This document shows, in pieces, positions 1 to 8,104 of a stretch of 64,000 nt of DNA. Source of the stretch: Shimia litoralis. GTDB lineage: Bacteria; Pseudomonadota; Alphaproteobacteria; Rhodobacterales; Rhodobacteraceae. Position numbers and translations under genes: made by a program. The DNA lies in assembly GCF_005518135.1 (NCBI RefSeq), contig NZ_SULI01000014.1, positions 1 to 64,000 of the forward strand. Direction: 5' to 3'. Every line of letters begins with the position of its first letter. Within the stretch, counting starts at the first letter, position 1. The notes beneath the pieces were generated by a model. That model worked only from the letters and a program-made list of their open reading frames with translations, had not been told where the DNA came from and did not search any database.

Positions 1-425
1 ATGAACATAAACCAGATGCATCTTAGCCAAGCCGCAAACCTGTCCTAAAAAGCAGGACCACTTCACTGTTTGTTCACACGCGATGAGCAATTTGTTCCGT
101 TTTTCACCATGGAGGAAGCGTGGACCGAACAGAAACCGGACTTTGGCGGTGATTCTGAAAAATGGTAGAGAGGGTTCAAAGCTGTCGTGCGGCGATGCGG
201 AAAAAGTCGCGGTTTCAATGCAATCTGAATGTCCGATTCCCGTTGAAACTGCCCGTTACATTGCGGCTGGTGCTAACGGCAGCTTTGCGGCTTTTGAAAG
301 CGTCCGGGTTTTCACCAAAGTGTAAACCATGGTGTCATGAAGAGGCTTTTGCGGGAAGCGAAGCATCTCTTTTCGAAATGAGGTATGTAGAGTGTTGGAA
401 GAAGTTCAACACAAAGGAATTGCGT
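1..425. other. intergenic region upstream of the sulfatase gene, no supported gene
   Basis: No coding region here is convincing. The first 48 bases are open in frame 1 and end at TAA (46-48), so they could be the 3' end of a gene cut by the window edge, but the 15 residues are not recognisable. A small hairpin (GTCCT 42-46, AGGAC 54-58) follows, as a terminator might. An 80-codon open frame at 83-325 has no ribosome binding site and no recognisable features. The last bases hold an intact Shine-Dalgarno (AAGGAA, about 6 nt before the ATG at 426) for the broken sulfatase gene. Confidence 0.4.
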
Positions 426-2066
426 ATGAAACGATCAATGGTGATTGCTGCGTCTCTCCTGCTGGGCACATCAGTCTTAGCATAAGGCGACGGGATTGTT
501 CGCGACGGGGAATACCTATACCTTGAAGCGCAGCACGGAGAGGCTTGGGCGGCTCAGGACAATGACATCGACGCCAAGCTGGCCGAAATCCGGGACGCAA
601 ATGACGGCAAACCGCCAAACTTCGTTTATGTTCTGATTGATGATGTCAGCTTTGGCATTCTTGGTAATCGCGCGATGAACTATGTTACGGGCATAAATAC
701 CCCCAACATCAATGACTTTGCGGATCAGGGCATGAGCCTGATGCGGATGTACACAGAGCCATCCTGTACGCCGACCCGTACCGCCATGCTGACCGGCCGT
801 CATCCGGTGCGTGCTGGACAGGAAGAAGTCAAGGTGGCCTTGGTGGGGGAAGGTCTTGCTGCGGAAGAAGTGACGATTGCTGAAATCTTGAAAGAAGTGG
901 GCTATAACACTGCCCACGTCGGCAAATGGCACCAAGGCGATATCGAACAGTCTTTTCCACATAATCAGGGCTTTGACTGGGCAGCTTTCCCAGTGCACCA
1001 GCAGGTGCAGTTGTCACTTATGACGCGCGATGCGATGCAGGCCAACAACATGGTGGGGTTTGATCCTTCGGGCGAAACCAATCCTTTTGCCATCGATCAG
1101 CGCTTCCGCCCTTACGGCCTTGTGACCGGTCTTGAAGCCGAAGTCGGCGAGCAGGCGCGTGAAGTCCATATGGAGGCCGGCGAAGTCTGGACGCAAGCCA
1201 AGTACCACGAAATGAATGTGCGCTACCAACGCCAAGCCATTGAGCAACTGGACCGTCTTGCCGCAGAAGATACGCCATTCTTCATGCAATACTGGCCCCT
1301 TTATCCGTTGAACTTTGTCTACGATCAGGAACAGCAGAAATCCCGTAACGGTGGCTATATGGCCGAAAAAATGGAGCTTCTGGACGAGTGGCTGGGCGAG
1401 TTCTTTGCCGCTGTTGATGCAACTGGTAAAGCCGACAACACAATTGTTGTCCTGATGTCGGACAATGGTATCTTCAATTACTATTCTCCCAACTCGGGTA
1501 TGATGGAGTTGATCTATCGTGGCGGTAAAACACAACACCTTGAGGGTGGTGTGCGCACGGACGCCTTTGTCCGCTGGCCCGGTGTCATCCCTGCTGGCAG
1601 CGCAGCAGGTGATATCATTCACGTCAGCGATCTTTTCACCACATTCGCACGGATTGCCAATGCGACCGATCACATTCCACGTGACCGGGTGATTGATGGC
1701 GTCGATCAAACTGCTTTGTTGATCGAAGGCGAAGGCAATTCGCGTCGGGACTATGTCTATGTCTACGAAGGGCCGCTGCTACGGTCGATCGTAAAGCAAG
1801 ACATCAAGATGCACATGCCTGCTCCGGGATTGCCGGGGGCGGCGGCTCCGGTGTTCAACCTTTTGCGTGACCCACGCGAAATGAACCCAATCATCGGTAT
1901 CGCGCTTTGGTCTGGTGCTTCGTTTCAGGACATGATGAAGCGACACATGAACATGATTGCCGAGTATCCCCATCTGCCGATCGGCAAGGGCATCCCTTAT
2001 GGTGGCATCGAAAACCTGCGCCCCGAGAGCCTCGAAACGCGTGAAGTTTTTGATAGCTGGCACTAA
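426..2066 (+). pseudogene. secreted type I sulfatase, interrupted by an in-frame TAA at codon 20
   Basis: From the ATG at 426 the frame encodes a clean signal peptide (MKRSMVIAASLLLGTSVLA), then TAA at 483-485, then continues open in the same frame to the stop at 2066. Counting the TAA as codon 20, the downstream part has the metal-binding Asp pair (72-73, in LIDDVSFG), the formylglycine signature C114-T-P-T-R and the second sulfatase signature GYNTAHVGKWH (159-169), so the body looks intact. Family members hydrolyse sulfate esters in the periplasm after Cys-to-formylglycine maturation. A CAA (Gln) to TAA change would explain the lesion. The next ATG in frame (675) would drop both the signal peptide and the Asp pair. 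TAA is not a codon used for Sec or Pyl insertion, so a recent pseudogene is most likely; a sequencing error or readthrough remain possible. Confidence 0.7.
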
Positions 2067-2074
2067 AGATTGAT

Positions 2075-2101
2075 TGGCCCGCAACGCTTTGGAGCGGGCC
2101 A
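2075..2101 (+). terminator. hairpin terminator after the sulfatase gene
   Basis: TGGCCCGC (2075-2082) pairs perfectly with GCGGGCCA (2094-2101), nine bases after the sulfatase stop. The T-tract is weak (TTCTGT). Confidence 0.6.
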
Positions 2102-2494
2102 TTCTGTGAAATACACTGTTTAGAACGCCTATTGCAAAGAAAGGCTTTCAAAAACTCGCCATGTCGCTTCATTCTCGCTGATTGAACCGTGGTTCAGCTA
2201 GTGGTTTCGCTTTTTTCAAACTGTGACAAGCGGCGACCAATGTCCAAACGATCAGAAATAGAACTTCTCTGTGCTGCTGCAGGTTAGCAGCGAGCCTGAG
2301 CTCGTATCTTTTAGCTTTGGAAAACTGCCCCTTCGTTTTCCTGCTCCGCAGCAAATGCGCAAAGCCTGATCAGAAAGGTGCTCCCCCCCGCATCTCTTGC
2401 ACGCGCAATACGTGATTTTTCAACGGAATCACCCGCACGCGGCAATGGAATCCGAATATTTTCGTCAACATAGGTTTGCCGCGAGTCGGAGCAT
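2102..2494. other. gene-poor region with a possible coding remnant on the minus strand
   Basis: No intact gene is seen. On the minus strand a frame open from about 2527 to a TAA near 2308 reads in a protein-like way (for example IRIPLPRAGDSVEKSRIARA) but has no ATG or GTG start and no recognised family. It may be a decayed gene end. The rest is AT-richer and featureless. Confidence 0.3.
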
Positions 2495-2525
2495 AAAAAA
2501 TGGGGCAGAGCCTTTGCTCTACCCC
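2495..2525 (-). terminator. intrinsic terminator of the DUF6476-like gene
   Basis: Read on the minus strand, a GGGGTAGAGC/GCTCTGCCCC stem (2502-2511 with 2516-2525, one G-T pair) is followed by A and six T (plus-strand A-run 2495-2500). It lies about 100 bp downstream of the minus-strand gene ending at 2621. Confidence 0.75.
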
Positions 2526-2620
2526 TTACTCATTTACTGGTATTGTTATCGTTAATGGGTAGGGCAAAATTTTGACGGCTTTCGTGCAAAAGTGTGCCCG
2601 TTTCAAGCGTCTCTGTATTA

Positions 2621-2914
2621 CTATTCTATTTCAATGGTTTGCTTAAGCGCCCCGGTCATTTGGTCATAAATCAGGATTTGATTGTCATTGGTCACGATGG
2701 CCCACCAGCCTTGCCCAATCGTCATTGCGGTGGCCTCGATGCCGTCCGGCAAAGTGATCTGATCCGGCAGTGTCGGCCCATCGCCATTCAAGCGGATGAC
2801 AATCAATGCAACTACGACTACAAGCCCCACAATCATGATGCCTGTTAATCCCGTAACAAGCAGGCGTAGAAACCGTAGATTGGCCGGTTCGACCGGTTCA
2901 GGAGCCTCATCCAT
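2621..2914 (-). CDS. small single-pass membrane protein, DUF6476-like
   Basis: The 97-residue protein has a short acidic N-terminus, one strong transmembrane helix (about residues 17-41, rich in Leu, Val and Ile) and a 55-residue C-terminal part with Trp and Asp residues that probably lies in the periplasm. It resembles the DUF6476 proteins that are widespread in Rhodobacterales and have no known function; this assignment is from memory of the family, not from a search. Its ATG (read at 2914-2912) overlaps the ATG of the divergent pseudouridine synthase gene inside the palindrome CCATGG, so each gene's promoter must lie within the other. An intrinsic terminator follows at 2525-2495. Confidence 0.75.
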   Translation of the reverse strand: MDEAPEPVEPANLRFLRLLVTGLTGIMIVGLVVVVALIVIRLNGDGPTLPDQITLPDGIEATAMTIGQGWWAIVTNDNQILIYDQMTGALKQTIEIE

Positions 2915-3953
2915 GGCAACATCCCTTGTGACTTTTCAGATCGACCTTGACCCACCTGCGCGCCTTGATAAAGCGCTTTCGCGGGATGTACCAGTCGATG
3001 CCGCCCTGTCACGGACACGTTTGGCGCGGTTGATTGCAAATGAATGTGTCACCGTGAATGGGGTGACGATTGTCGATCCCAAGGCCAAAGTGAAAGAGGG
3101 CGATGACATCGTCATCACCGTGCCTGTGGCAGACGAAAGCCACATTGGTCCAGAGGATATCCCACTGGACGTGGTGTTTGAGGATGACGATCTGATCGTG
3201 ATCAACAAACCCGTCGGTATGGTTGTGCATCCCGCGCCCGGCACGCCCAATGGGACCTTGGTCAATGCCCTGCTGCATCATTGTGGTGATACGCTGTCTG
3301 GGGTTGGTGGCGTGCAGCGTCCGGGCATTGTGCATCGCATTGACAAGGAAACCAGCGGTCTTTTGGTCGTGGCCAAATCTGACAGGGCGCATCACGGATT
3401 GGCAGCCCAGTTCGAAAAACACACTGTCGAGCGGTACTATCAGGCTGTGGTCTATGGGTTGCCTGATGCGAATGATCCGCGGTTGCGTGGGGTCAAAGGC
3501 GTGAGTTTTGAGAGCGGCAACATCATGCGGATCACAACCCAGTTGGCGCGTCACAAGACCGACCGCCAGAAACAGGCCGTATTGTTTCACGGGGGGCGTC
3601 ACGCCGTCACACGATCCAGAATTGTCGAAACCTTTGGAACACCCGAGGTCGTCTCTCTGATTGAATGCTGGCTAGAGACGGGGCGCACCCATCAAATTCG
3701 GGTGCATATGGCACATGCGGGCCACGGGCTTGTCGGTGATCCCGTATATGGCGGGCGGCGCAAGCTGTCGGAAAAGGCCATTGGACCTGCGGGTGTTGCG
3801 GCGACCAAGACATTCCCGCGTCAGGCTCTGCACGCGGCTGTTTTGGGGTTTGTGCATCCGGTTTCGGGCGACAATATGCGCTTTGAGGCCCCGATTCCTG
3901 CGGATATGGCCGACTTGATTGCCATTTTGCGCAAAGGTCCAGCCCAACAATAA
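2913..3953 (+). CDS. RluA/RluD-family 23S rRNA pseudouridine synthase
   Basis: A 346-residue enzyme of the RluA/RluD family, which isomerises uridines in ribosomal RNA. An N-terminal S4 RNA-binding domain (about 18-75, SRTRLARLIANECVTVNG) precedes the catalytic domain. The signature HRIDKETSG at 141-149 carries the catalytic Asp144, and the later motifs (GRTHQIRVHMA, GDPVYGG) are intact. Length and S4 domain favour RluD (23S helix 69) over RluC, but specificity cannot be proven here. The ATG at 2913 was chosen because the protein then starts just before the S4 domain; an upstream in-frame ATG (2796) would run antisense through the divergent DUF6476-like gene. Confidence 0.9.
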   Translation: MATSLVTFQIDLDPPARLDKALSRDVPVDAALSRTRLARLIANECVTVNGVTIVDPKAKVKEGDDIVITVPVADESHIGPEDIPLDVVFEDDDLIVINKPVGMVVHPAPGTPNGTLVNALLHHCGDTLSGVGGVQRPGIVHRIDKETSGLLVVAKSDRAHHGLAAQFEKHTVERYYQAVVYGLPDANDPRLRGVKGVSFESGNIMRITTQLARHKTDRQKQAVLFHGGRHAVTRSRIVETFGTPEVVSLIECWLETGRTHQIRVHMAHAGHGLVGDPVYGGRRKLSEKAIGPAGVAATKTFPRQALHAAVLGFVHPVSGDNMRFEAPIPADMADLIAILRKGPAQQ

Positions 3954-4136
3954 CAGCTTGTGGGTTACATAGGAAATCTGCGAAATTTGAATGCCCCAGT
4001 TGATTGATCTTTGTCCGCCGTTGGCGCGCTGCCGAGCGTGCTAAAGCGCTGGCAACGGACGATTAAAAACGGTTGGTAAGTGTTTCCATTTCGGACACTC
4101 CGCAGTTTATCGTTTGCGCCTAATTCCCAGCGTTTG

Positions 4137-5183
4137 TCAGTCAACCTTGAGGACGATCTTGCCTGTGTGCGCCTTGTCGCCAAAGGCGATTTGCGCCGCA
4201 TGTAAGTCTTTGAGCGCAAATACCTCCGCGACCAACGGTTTGATCTCGGATTGCTCTATGCGCTCAATTAGGTTGCCAAAGACTTCTGGTTCCAAAATGG
4301 TGCAGCCGAAGAAGCTGAGATCTTTTAGATAAAGCGTGCGCACATCCAGTTCCACCATTGGGCCACCGATGGCACCTGCGACGGCATATCGGCCACCAGG
4401 GCGCAATACATCAAGTAGGGACGGCCAGTTGGATCCTGCGACCAAGTCCACCACCACGTCGATGCTGCCTCGACCTAATTCGGAGACAAGATCAGCATCG
4501 CGTGGCAATGTCCGGTCCGCACCGAGGTCTAGTAACGTGTCCATCTTGGCAGAACTGGTGATCGCGATCACCTTTGCGCCTCGGGCGCGTGCCAACTGGA
4601 CAGCAGCCGAACCTACGCCACCCGACGCGCCTGTCACCAAAACGGTTTCTCGGGGTTTCAAGTTGGCACGCGTCAGCATGTTTTCAGCCGTTGAATAGGA
4701 ACATGGGAATGACGCCAGTTCGATATCTGTTAACTCGCTTTTGACTGTGAATGCATGGCGCGTGTCGACACGTGTAAATTGGGCAAAACCTCCATCGCAC
4801 TCTGAGCCAAAATACCAAGGCGGGTTTTGGGTCATACCATCAGCAACACGGATGCAGGGCTCGATCAAAACCCTCTCGCCGATACGATGGGGGGCGACCT
4901 CAGTTCCAACAGAAACGATCTCGCCGCATACATCTGCCCCTTGAACGCGGGGAAATTCCAACGGTTTGCCAGACCATGAGGCATCCGCATCTTGGGCGTC
5001 GCCCTTGGAATACCAAGCCGTGCGCGTATTGATGTCCGTGTTATTCACCCCAGCGGCAGTCACGCGGATAATGACATCACGCGGGCCAGGTGAGGGAACA
5101 GGCAGGTCATGGCGCATTTCAAGCGTCTCGGGTCCGCCATGGCCGGTCAAAACAATGCCGCTCATCAAGTCGGGAAGGGTCAT
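4137..5183 (-). CDS. zinc-independent MDR-family alcohol dehydrogenase/quinone reductase-like protein
   Basis: The 348-residue protein belongs to the medium-chain dehydrogenase/reductase superfamily: a GroES-like N-terminal half (PGPRDVIIRVTAAGVNNTD) and a Rossmann half with the nucleotide motif GASGGVGSA at 185-193, typical of NADPH-dependent quinone oxidoreductase-like members. The full ligand set for a structural zinc is not apparent. The substrate is unknown. It is transcribed divergently from a TetR gene, and the 65-bp gap holds two copies of an 18-bp inverted repeat, so it is probably repressed by that TetR protein until an electrophile or carbonyl compound is sensed. No ribosome binding site anomaly was seen. 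Confidence 0.85.
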   Translation of the reverse strand: MTLPDLMSGIVLTGHGGPETLEMRHDLPVPSPGPRDVIIRVTAAGVNNTDINTRTAWYSKGDAQDADASWSGKPLEFPRVQGADVCGEIVSVGTEVAPHRIGERVLIEPCIRVADGMTQNPPWYFGSECDGGFAQFTRVDTRHAFTVKSELTDIELASFPCSYSTAENMLTRANLKPRETVLVTGASGGVGSAAVQLARARGAKVIAITSSAKMDTLLDLGADRTLPRDADLVSELGRGSIDVVVDLVAGSNWPSLLDVLRPGGRYAVAGAIGGPMVELDVRTLYLKDLSFFGCTILEPEVFGNLIERIEQSEIKPLVAEVFALKDLHAAQIAFGDKAHTGKIVLKVD

Positions 5184-5194
5184 GTGAGTATCCA

Positions 5195-5238
5195 GTAGAA
5201 TGTTTCCTCTACTTGCATGGGTAGAATAAACCCTCTAC
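5195..5238. promoter_or_regulatory. tandem TetR operator between the MDR and TetR genes
   Basis: Two copies of an inverted repeat GTAGA-N8-TCTAC lie at 5195-5212 and 5221-5238, 26 bp apart. The spacers are ATGTTTCC and ATAAACCC. They fill the gap between two divergent genes, one of which encodes a TetR regulator, and the second copy ends 10 nt before the TetR ATG. This is the classic arrangement for autorepression plus control of the neighbour. Confidence 0.75.
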
Positions 5239-5248
5239 TTCGTCAAGT

Positions 5249-5818
5249 ATGAACAATATGATGATCAAGATCGCAGGTGGTTTGGAGACGGCCTTTGCGG
5301 CGCGGGGCTTTACCGAACCCAGCGTTGAAGAGTTGCGCGACGCTGCAGGTGTTAGCCTGCGTACTCTTTATAAATACGCTCCGTCGCGTGATGACATGGT
5401 GCGACTGGCGCTGGAATATCGGCACCAACGGTATTTGTCGCATGTGTTTGGCGACCCTCTTGATGCCGGGATGCAGGGCGTGAACGACACCCTCGACCGT
5501 GTTGCCGACTGGATGCGGACCGAAGCAAGCCACGGGTGTTTGTTTCATGCAGCCGTGGTCTCGGCCCCGAACGACTCTTGCCTTCGTGGGTTGTTGGAAC
5601 GGCACAAGGCAGAAGTTTCACAGCTGGCCGCAACAAAGGCGGGGACCGATGTGAGTACCAGTGACCTTTTGGTAATCATTGAGGGCCTGACTCAAGCTTG
5701 GCCCTTGTCCAAGGAGGATGCATTAACCAGTGCCAAGCGGCTTGCACATTTGGCCGAGGCCGCATCGGCAGAACCCGAGCCGAGACAAGATCGCCATCAG
5801 ACCAATCGAAGCATCTGA
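5249..5818 (+). CDS. TetR/AcrR-family transcriptional regulator
   Basis: This 189-residue protein begins almost directly with the TetR DNA-binding domain: helix-turn-helix residues around 23-48 (EPSVEELRDAAGVSLRTLYK) with the characteristic TLYKY recognition helix. The C-terminal ligand-binding half is unassigned. It faces the MDR oxidoreductase gene across a duplicated 18-bp inverted repeat that is very likely its operator. The ATG at 5249 lacks a clear Shine-Dalgarno and is only 10 nt from the operator, so the message may be nearly leaderless, or translation may start at the ATG pair at 5258/5261. Confidence 0.85.
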   Translation: MNNMMIKIAGGLETAFAARGFTEPSVEELRDAAGVSLRTLYKYAPSRDDMVRLALEYRHQRYLSHVFGDPLDAGMQGVNDTLDRVADWMRTEASHGCLFHAAVVSAPNDSCLRGLLERHKAEVSQLAATKAGTDVSTSDLLVIIEGLTQAWPLSKEDALTSAKRLAHLAEAASAEPEPRQDRHQTNRSI

Positions 5819-6013
5819 CACATAGGGCTGTTTCCGACCGTGCTCTGCGTGCTGGTCAAAATACCTATTTCATGCACTTGGGCAGTGCTGGCCCTGCAAA
5901 AACGCAATCCATCGGCCAGAAATAGCCAAAGGGCTGGCAATTGGCGGCAAACTATGTGGCTATTCACGGCGGCGCGTGTTCATATTTGTTTAAAGATTTT
6001 GAGGCAGAGGTTC
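5819..6013. other. intergenic region, no gene seen
   Basis: Between the TetR stop and the rpoH promoter no open frame with a ribosome binding site or recognisable product was found on either strand. Confidence 0.4.
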
Positions 6014-6042
6014 TTGAAAACCCGTTAGCGCTCACCTATCTG
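6014..6042 (+). promoter_or_regulatory. predicted promoter of rpoH
   Basis: TTGAAA (6014-6019) and TATCTG (6037-6042) are separated by 17 bp, a standard sigma-70-type spacing, about 35 bp before the rpoH start. The -35 is preceded by C (CTTGAAA), which also matches the sigma-32 -35 consensus, so autoregulation by RpoH is possible but the -10 match to sigma-32 is imperfect. Confidence 0.4.
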
Positions 6043-6076
6043 GATGTTAAGCCCTGTTACATTGGAGGGGGACAAA

Positions 6077-6973
6077 ATGAGCAACTATGCAAATCTACCG
6101 GCACCGACACCCGAAGGCGGCTTAAACCGCTATATGCAAGAAATCCGTAAATTTCCGCTCTTGGAGCCGGAAGAAGAATACATGCTGGCCAAAGCGTGGG
6201 TCGAAAAAGAAGACACCGCCGCGGCGCACCGAATGGTCACATCGCACCTGCGCTTGGCCGCGAAGATTGCCATGGGGTACCGTGGTTATGGCTTGCCCCA
6301 AGCCGAGGTGATCTCGGAAGCGAACGTGGGCTTGATGCAGGCGGTCAAACGCTTTGATCCTGAAAAGGGCTTCCGCTTGGCGACCTATGCCATGTGGTGG
6401 ATCCGCGCGAGCATTCAGGAATATGTCCTGCGATCGTGGTCTATGGTCAAGCTGGGCACGACTTCCGGCCAAAAGAAGCTGTTCTTCAATCTGCGCAAGG
6501 CCAAAGCCAAAATAGGCGCGTTGGAAGAGGGCGATCTGCGTCCGGAAAACGTCAAACGAATTGCCACAGACCTTGGTGTGACCGAGGCCGAGGTGATCTC
6601 TATGAACCGCCGGATGAGTGGTGGAGATGCATCGTTGAATGCTCAGGTCGGGTCCGAGGGCGAAGGCACCATGGAGTGGCAGGATTGGCTCGAGGATACC
6701 GACGCGGACCAAGCTGGTGACTATGAAGCGCGCGACGAGCTTGAGGCACGTCGAGAGCTGTTGGCGACAGCCATGGATGCGTTGAATGACCGAGAAAAAG
6801 ACATTCTGACCCAGCGGCGCCTGTCTGAAAAGGCAGTGACCCTTGAAGAGTTGAGCGGTCAATATGATGTCAGCCGCGAGCGCATCCGCCAGATCGAGGT
6901 GCGCGCGTTTGAAAAGCTGCAGAAACGGATGCGTGAACTGGCATCTGCCAAAGGTATGCTGAGCGCAGACTAA
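6077..6973 (+). CDS. rpoH: RNA polymerase sigma factor RpoH (sigma-32)
   Basis: The 298-residue alternative sigma factor directs transcription of heat-shock genes (and, in Rhodobacterales with several RpoH copies, oxidative-stress genes). Region 1.2/2 is clear (SEANVGLMQAVKRFDPEKGF, AMWWIRASIQEYVLRSWS), followed by the RpoH box QKKLFFNLR at 132-140, which distinguishes it from housekeeping sigma factors, and region 4.2 with the helix-turn-helix VSRERIRQIEVRAFEKL near the C-terminus. The ATG at 6077 has a strong Shine-Dalgarno (GGAGGGGG, 6 nt upstream). A predicted promoter lies at 6014-6042 and an intrinsic terminator at 6992-7022, so it is probably monocistronic. Rhodobacterales often encode RpoHI and RpoHII; which one this is was not determined. 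Confidence 0.93.
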   Translation: MSNYANLPAPTPEGGLNRYMQEIRKFPLLEPEEEYMLAKAWVEKEDTAAAHRMVTSHLRLAAKIAMGYRGYGLPQAEVISEANVGLMQAVKRFDPEKGFRLATYAMWWIRASIQEYVLRSWSMVKLGTTSGQKKLFFNLRKAKAKIGALEEGDLRPENVKRIATDLGVTEAEVISMNRRMSGGDASLNAQVGSEGEGTMEWQDWLEDTDADQAGDYEARDELEARRELLATAMDALNDREKDILTQRRLSEKAVTLEELSGQYDVSRERIRQIEVRAFEKLQKRMRELASAKGMLSAD

Positions 6974-6991
6974 GTTTCGGACCAGAACAGG

Positions 6992-7022
6992 CCCGCCTCT
7001 GATGTTCGGGGCGGGTTTTTTT
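6992..7022 (+). terminator. intrinsic terminator of rpoH
   Basis: CCCGCC (6992-6997) pairs with GGCGGG (7010-7015) and is followed by seven T. Confidence 0.85.
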
Positions 7023-7100
7023 GTGGACTATCCCCAGCGGTGTTCATGCGTTGCGGTTTGGCGCAAGGGTGCTAGGCTTGGTCCAGCAAGGAGACCCCGG

Positions 7101-7370
7101 ATGGCAGGCGGATGGGCTAAAGACGGCGCAGTAAGCGAACAGATCGAAGCCTCGATCAGTGATGAACTGGCAAGGATGAAGGCGCGCAAGGCCCCCATCG
7201 GGGCCAGCCTGCGGTATTGTGCAGAATGCGAAGAAGAAATTCCCGAGGCTCGGCGCGTCGCCTTGCCGGGTGTGAAACTGTGTATCGATTGCGTGCAAGA
7301 ACGCGATGCGGCCTTTAAAGCCCGCGCAGGTATCAACCGGCGTGGATCAAAGGACAGCCAGTTGAAGTGA
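7101..7370 (+). CDS. DksA/TraR-family C4-type zinc finger protein
   Basis: A small (89-residue) zinc finger protein with Cys40, Cys43, Cys61 and Cys64 in the C-x2-C / C-x2-C pattern of the DksA/TraR family, whose members reach into the RNA polymerase secondary channel. The N-terminal half is a short helical segment (VSEQIEASISDELARMKARK); at this length it is closer to TraR-like short members than to full DksA, and lacks the long coiled coil. The ATG at 7101 is preceded by AAGGAG (7088-7093) at 7 nt, which decides the start over the longer open frame from 7002. It follows rpoH but is separated from it by a terminator. Confidence 0.8.
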   Translation: MAGGWAKDGAVSEQIEASISDELARMKARKAPIGASLRYCAECEEEIPEARRVALPGVKLCIDCVQERDAAFKARAGINRRGSKDSQLK

Positions 7371-7554
7371 GCGGCGCAGACCAATCTTGAGGCCGTTGGG
7401 CGACAAGGTTGATGTGCCTGCACAATTTGGCAGTAGACAGATGGCGTGTTTTGCGGCGGCAAAGTTGGCGTTGCTAAGGCCCCTTTAGGTAGGTTAACAG
7501 GATGCCAACATCGGGCGGATCCTGCGCCTGAGACTTAGAAAGCCCGAAAGTCCT

Positions 7555-8028
7555 ATGTCTGATCCAAGTATGAAGGTGGTGTTGGTGACACCTGAAATTC
7601 CGTTTAACACCGGTGCGATCGGGCGGACGTGCGTGGCGCTAAATCTAGAGCTGATCCTGATAAAACCTTATGGTTTCTCGCTGGATGAAAAATCGGTGCG
7701 ACGGGCCGGAACAGATTACTGGAAGCATGTCCATCTGACCGAATATGACAGCTGGCAGAGCTTCCTAGATGCCAGAAAACCATCGCGCGAGAGCCTGTAT
7801 TTCTTTGAGGAACATGGCGCGCAGACTGTGTATGATCCCGAGTATAAACAGGATGCATTTTTGGTTTTCGGGTGTGAATCCAAAGGGCTGCCAGATTCAA
7901 TATTGGATGGCAACGAAGATCGCATATTTGGCCTGCCTATGCTCAATCCCCTTGTCCGGTCATTGAACCTCGCGAATGTCGCCACGGCGGTGATCTATCA
8001 GGCTATGCGGCCTCAGCTTGGCGGTTGA
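7555..8028 (+). CDS. trmL: tRNA (cytidine(34)-2'-O)-methyltransferase TrmL
   Basis: A 157-residue SPOUT-fold methyltransferase that transfers a methyl group from SAM to the 2'-OH of the wobble nucleotide of tRNA-Leu isoacceptors. The three SpoU motifs are present: motif 1 NTGAIGRTC (18-26), motif 2 FGCESKGLP (about 105-113) and motif 3 VRSLNLANVA (about 133-142), which form the SAM-binding trefoil knot. The length matches stand-alone TrmL (about 155 residues, no added RNA-binding domain). A second in-frame ATG (7570) is an alternative start. It converges on pepF across a hairpin. Confidence 0.88.
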   Translation: MSDPSMKVVLVTPEIPFNTGAIGRTCVALNLELILIKPYGFSLDEKSVRRAGTDYWKHVHLTEYDSWQSFLDARKPSRESLYFFEEHGAQTVYDPEYKQDAFLVFGCESKGLPDSILDGNEDRIFGLPMLNPLVRSLNLANVATAVIYQAMRPQLGG

Positions 8029-8071
8029 ACTCCGCGATTATCGTTTTGGGGCTGTGTATAGCGGGTGAATA

Positions 8072-8092
8072 GGCGGGCCCAAAAGGCCCGCC
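8072..8092. terminator. bidirectional hairpin between trmL and pepF
   Basis: GGCGGGCC (8072-8079) pairs perfectly with GGCCCGCC (8085-8092), loop CAAAA, between two convergent genes. There is no T-tract on either side. Confidence 0.6.
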
Positions 8093-8104
8093 CGCTGGCG
8101 TGAT

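Noticed and set aside
1-60. Possible 3' end of a transposase or other gene plus a small hairpin at the left edge
   Set aside because: Only 15 residues are visible and neither an inverted repeat end nor a family could be recognised.
83-485. Open frames of 80 and 107 codons upstream of the sulfatase
   Set aside because: No ribosome binding site or recognisable sequence; the longer frame simply runs into the sulfatase signal peptide and ends at its internal TAA.
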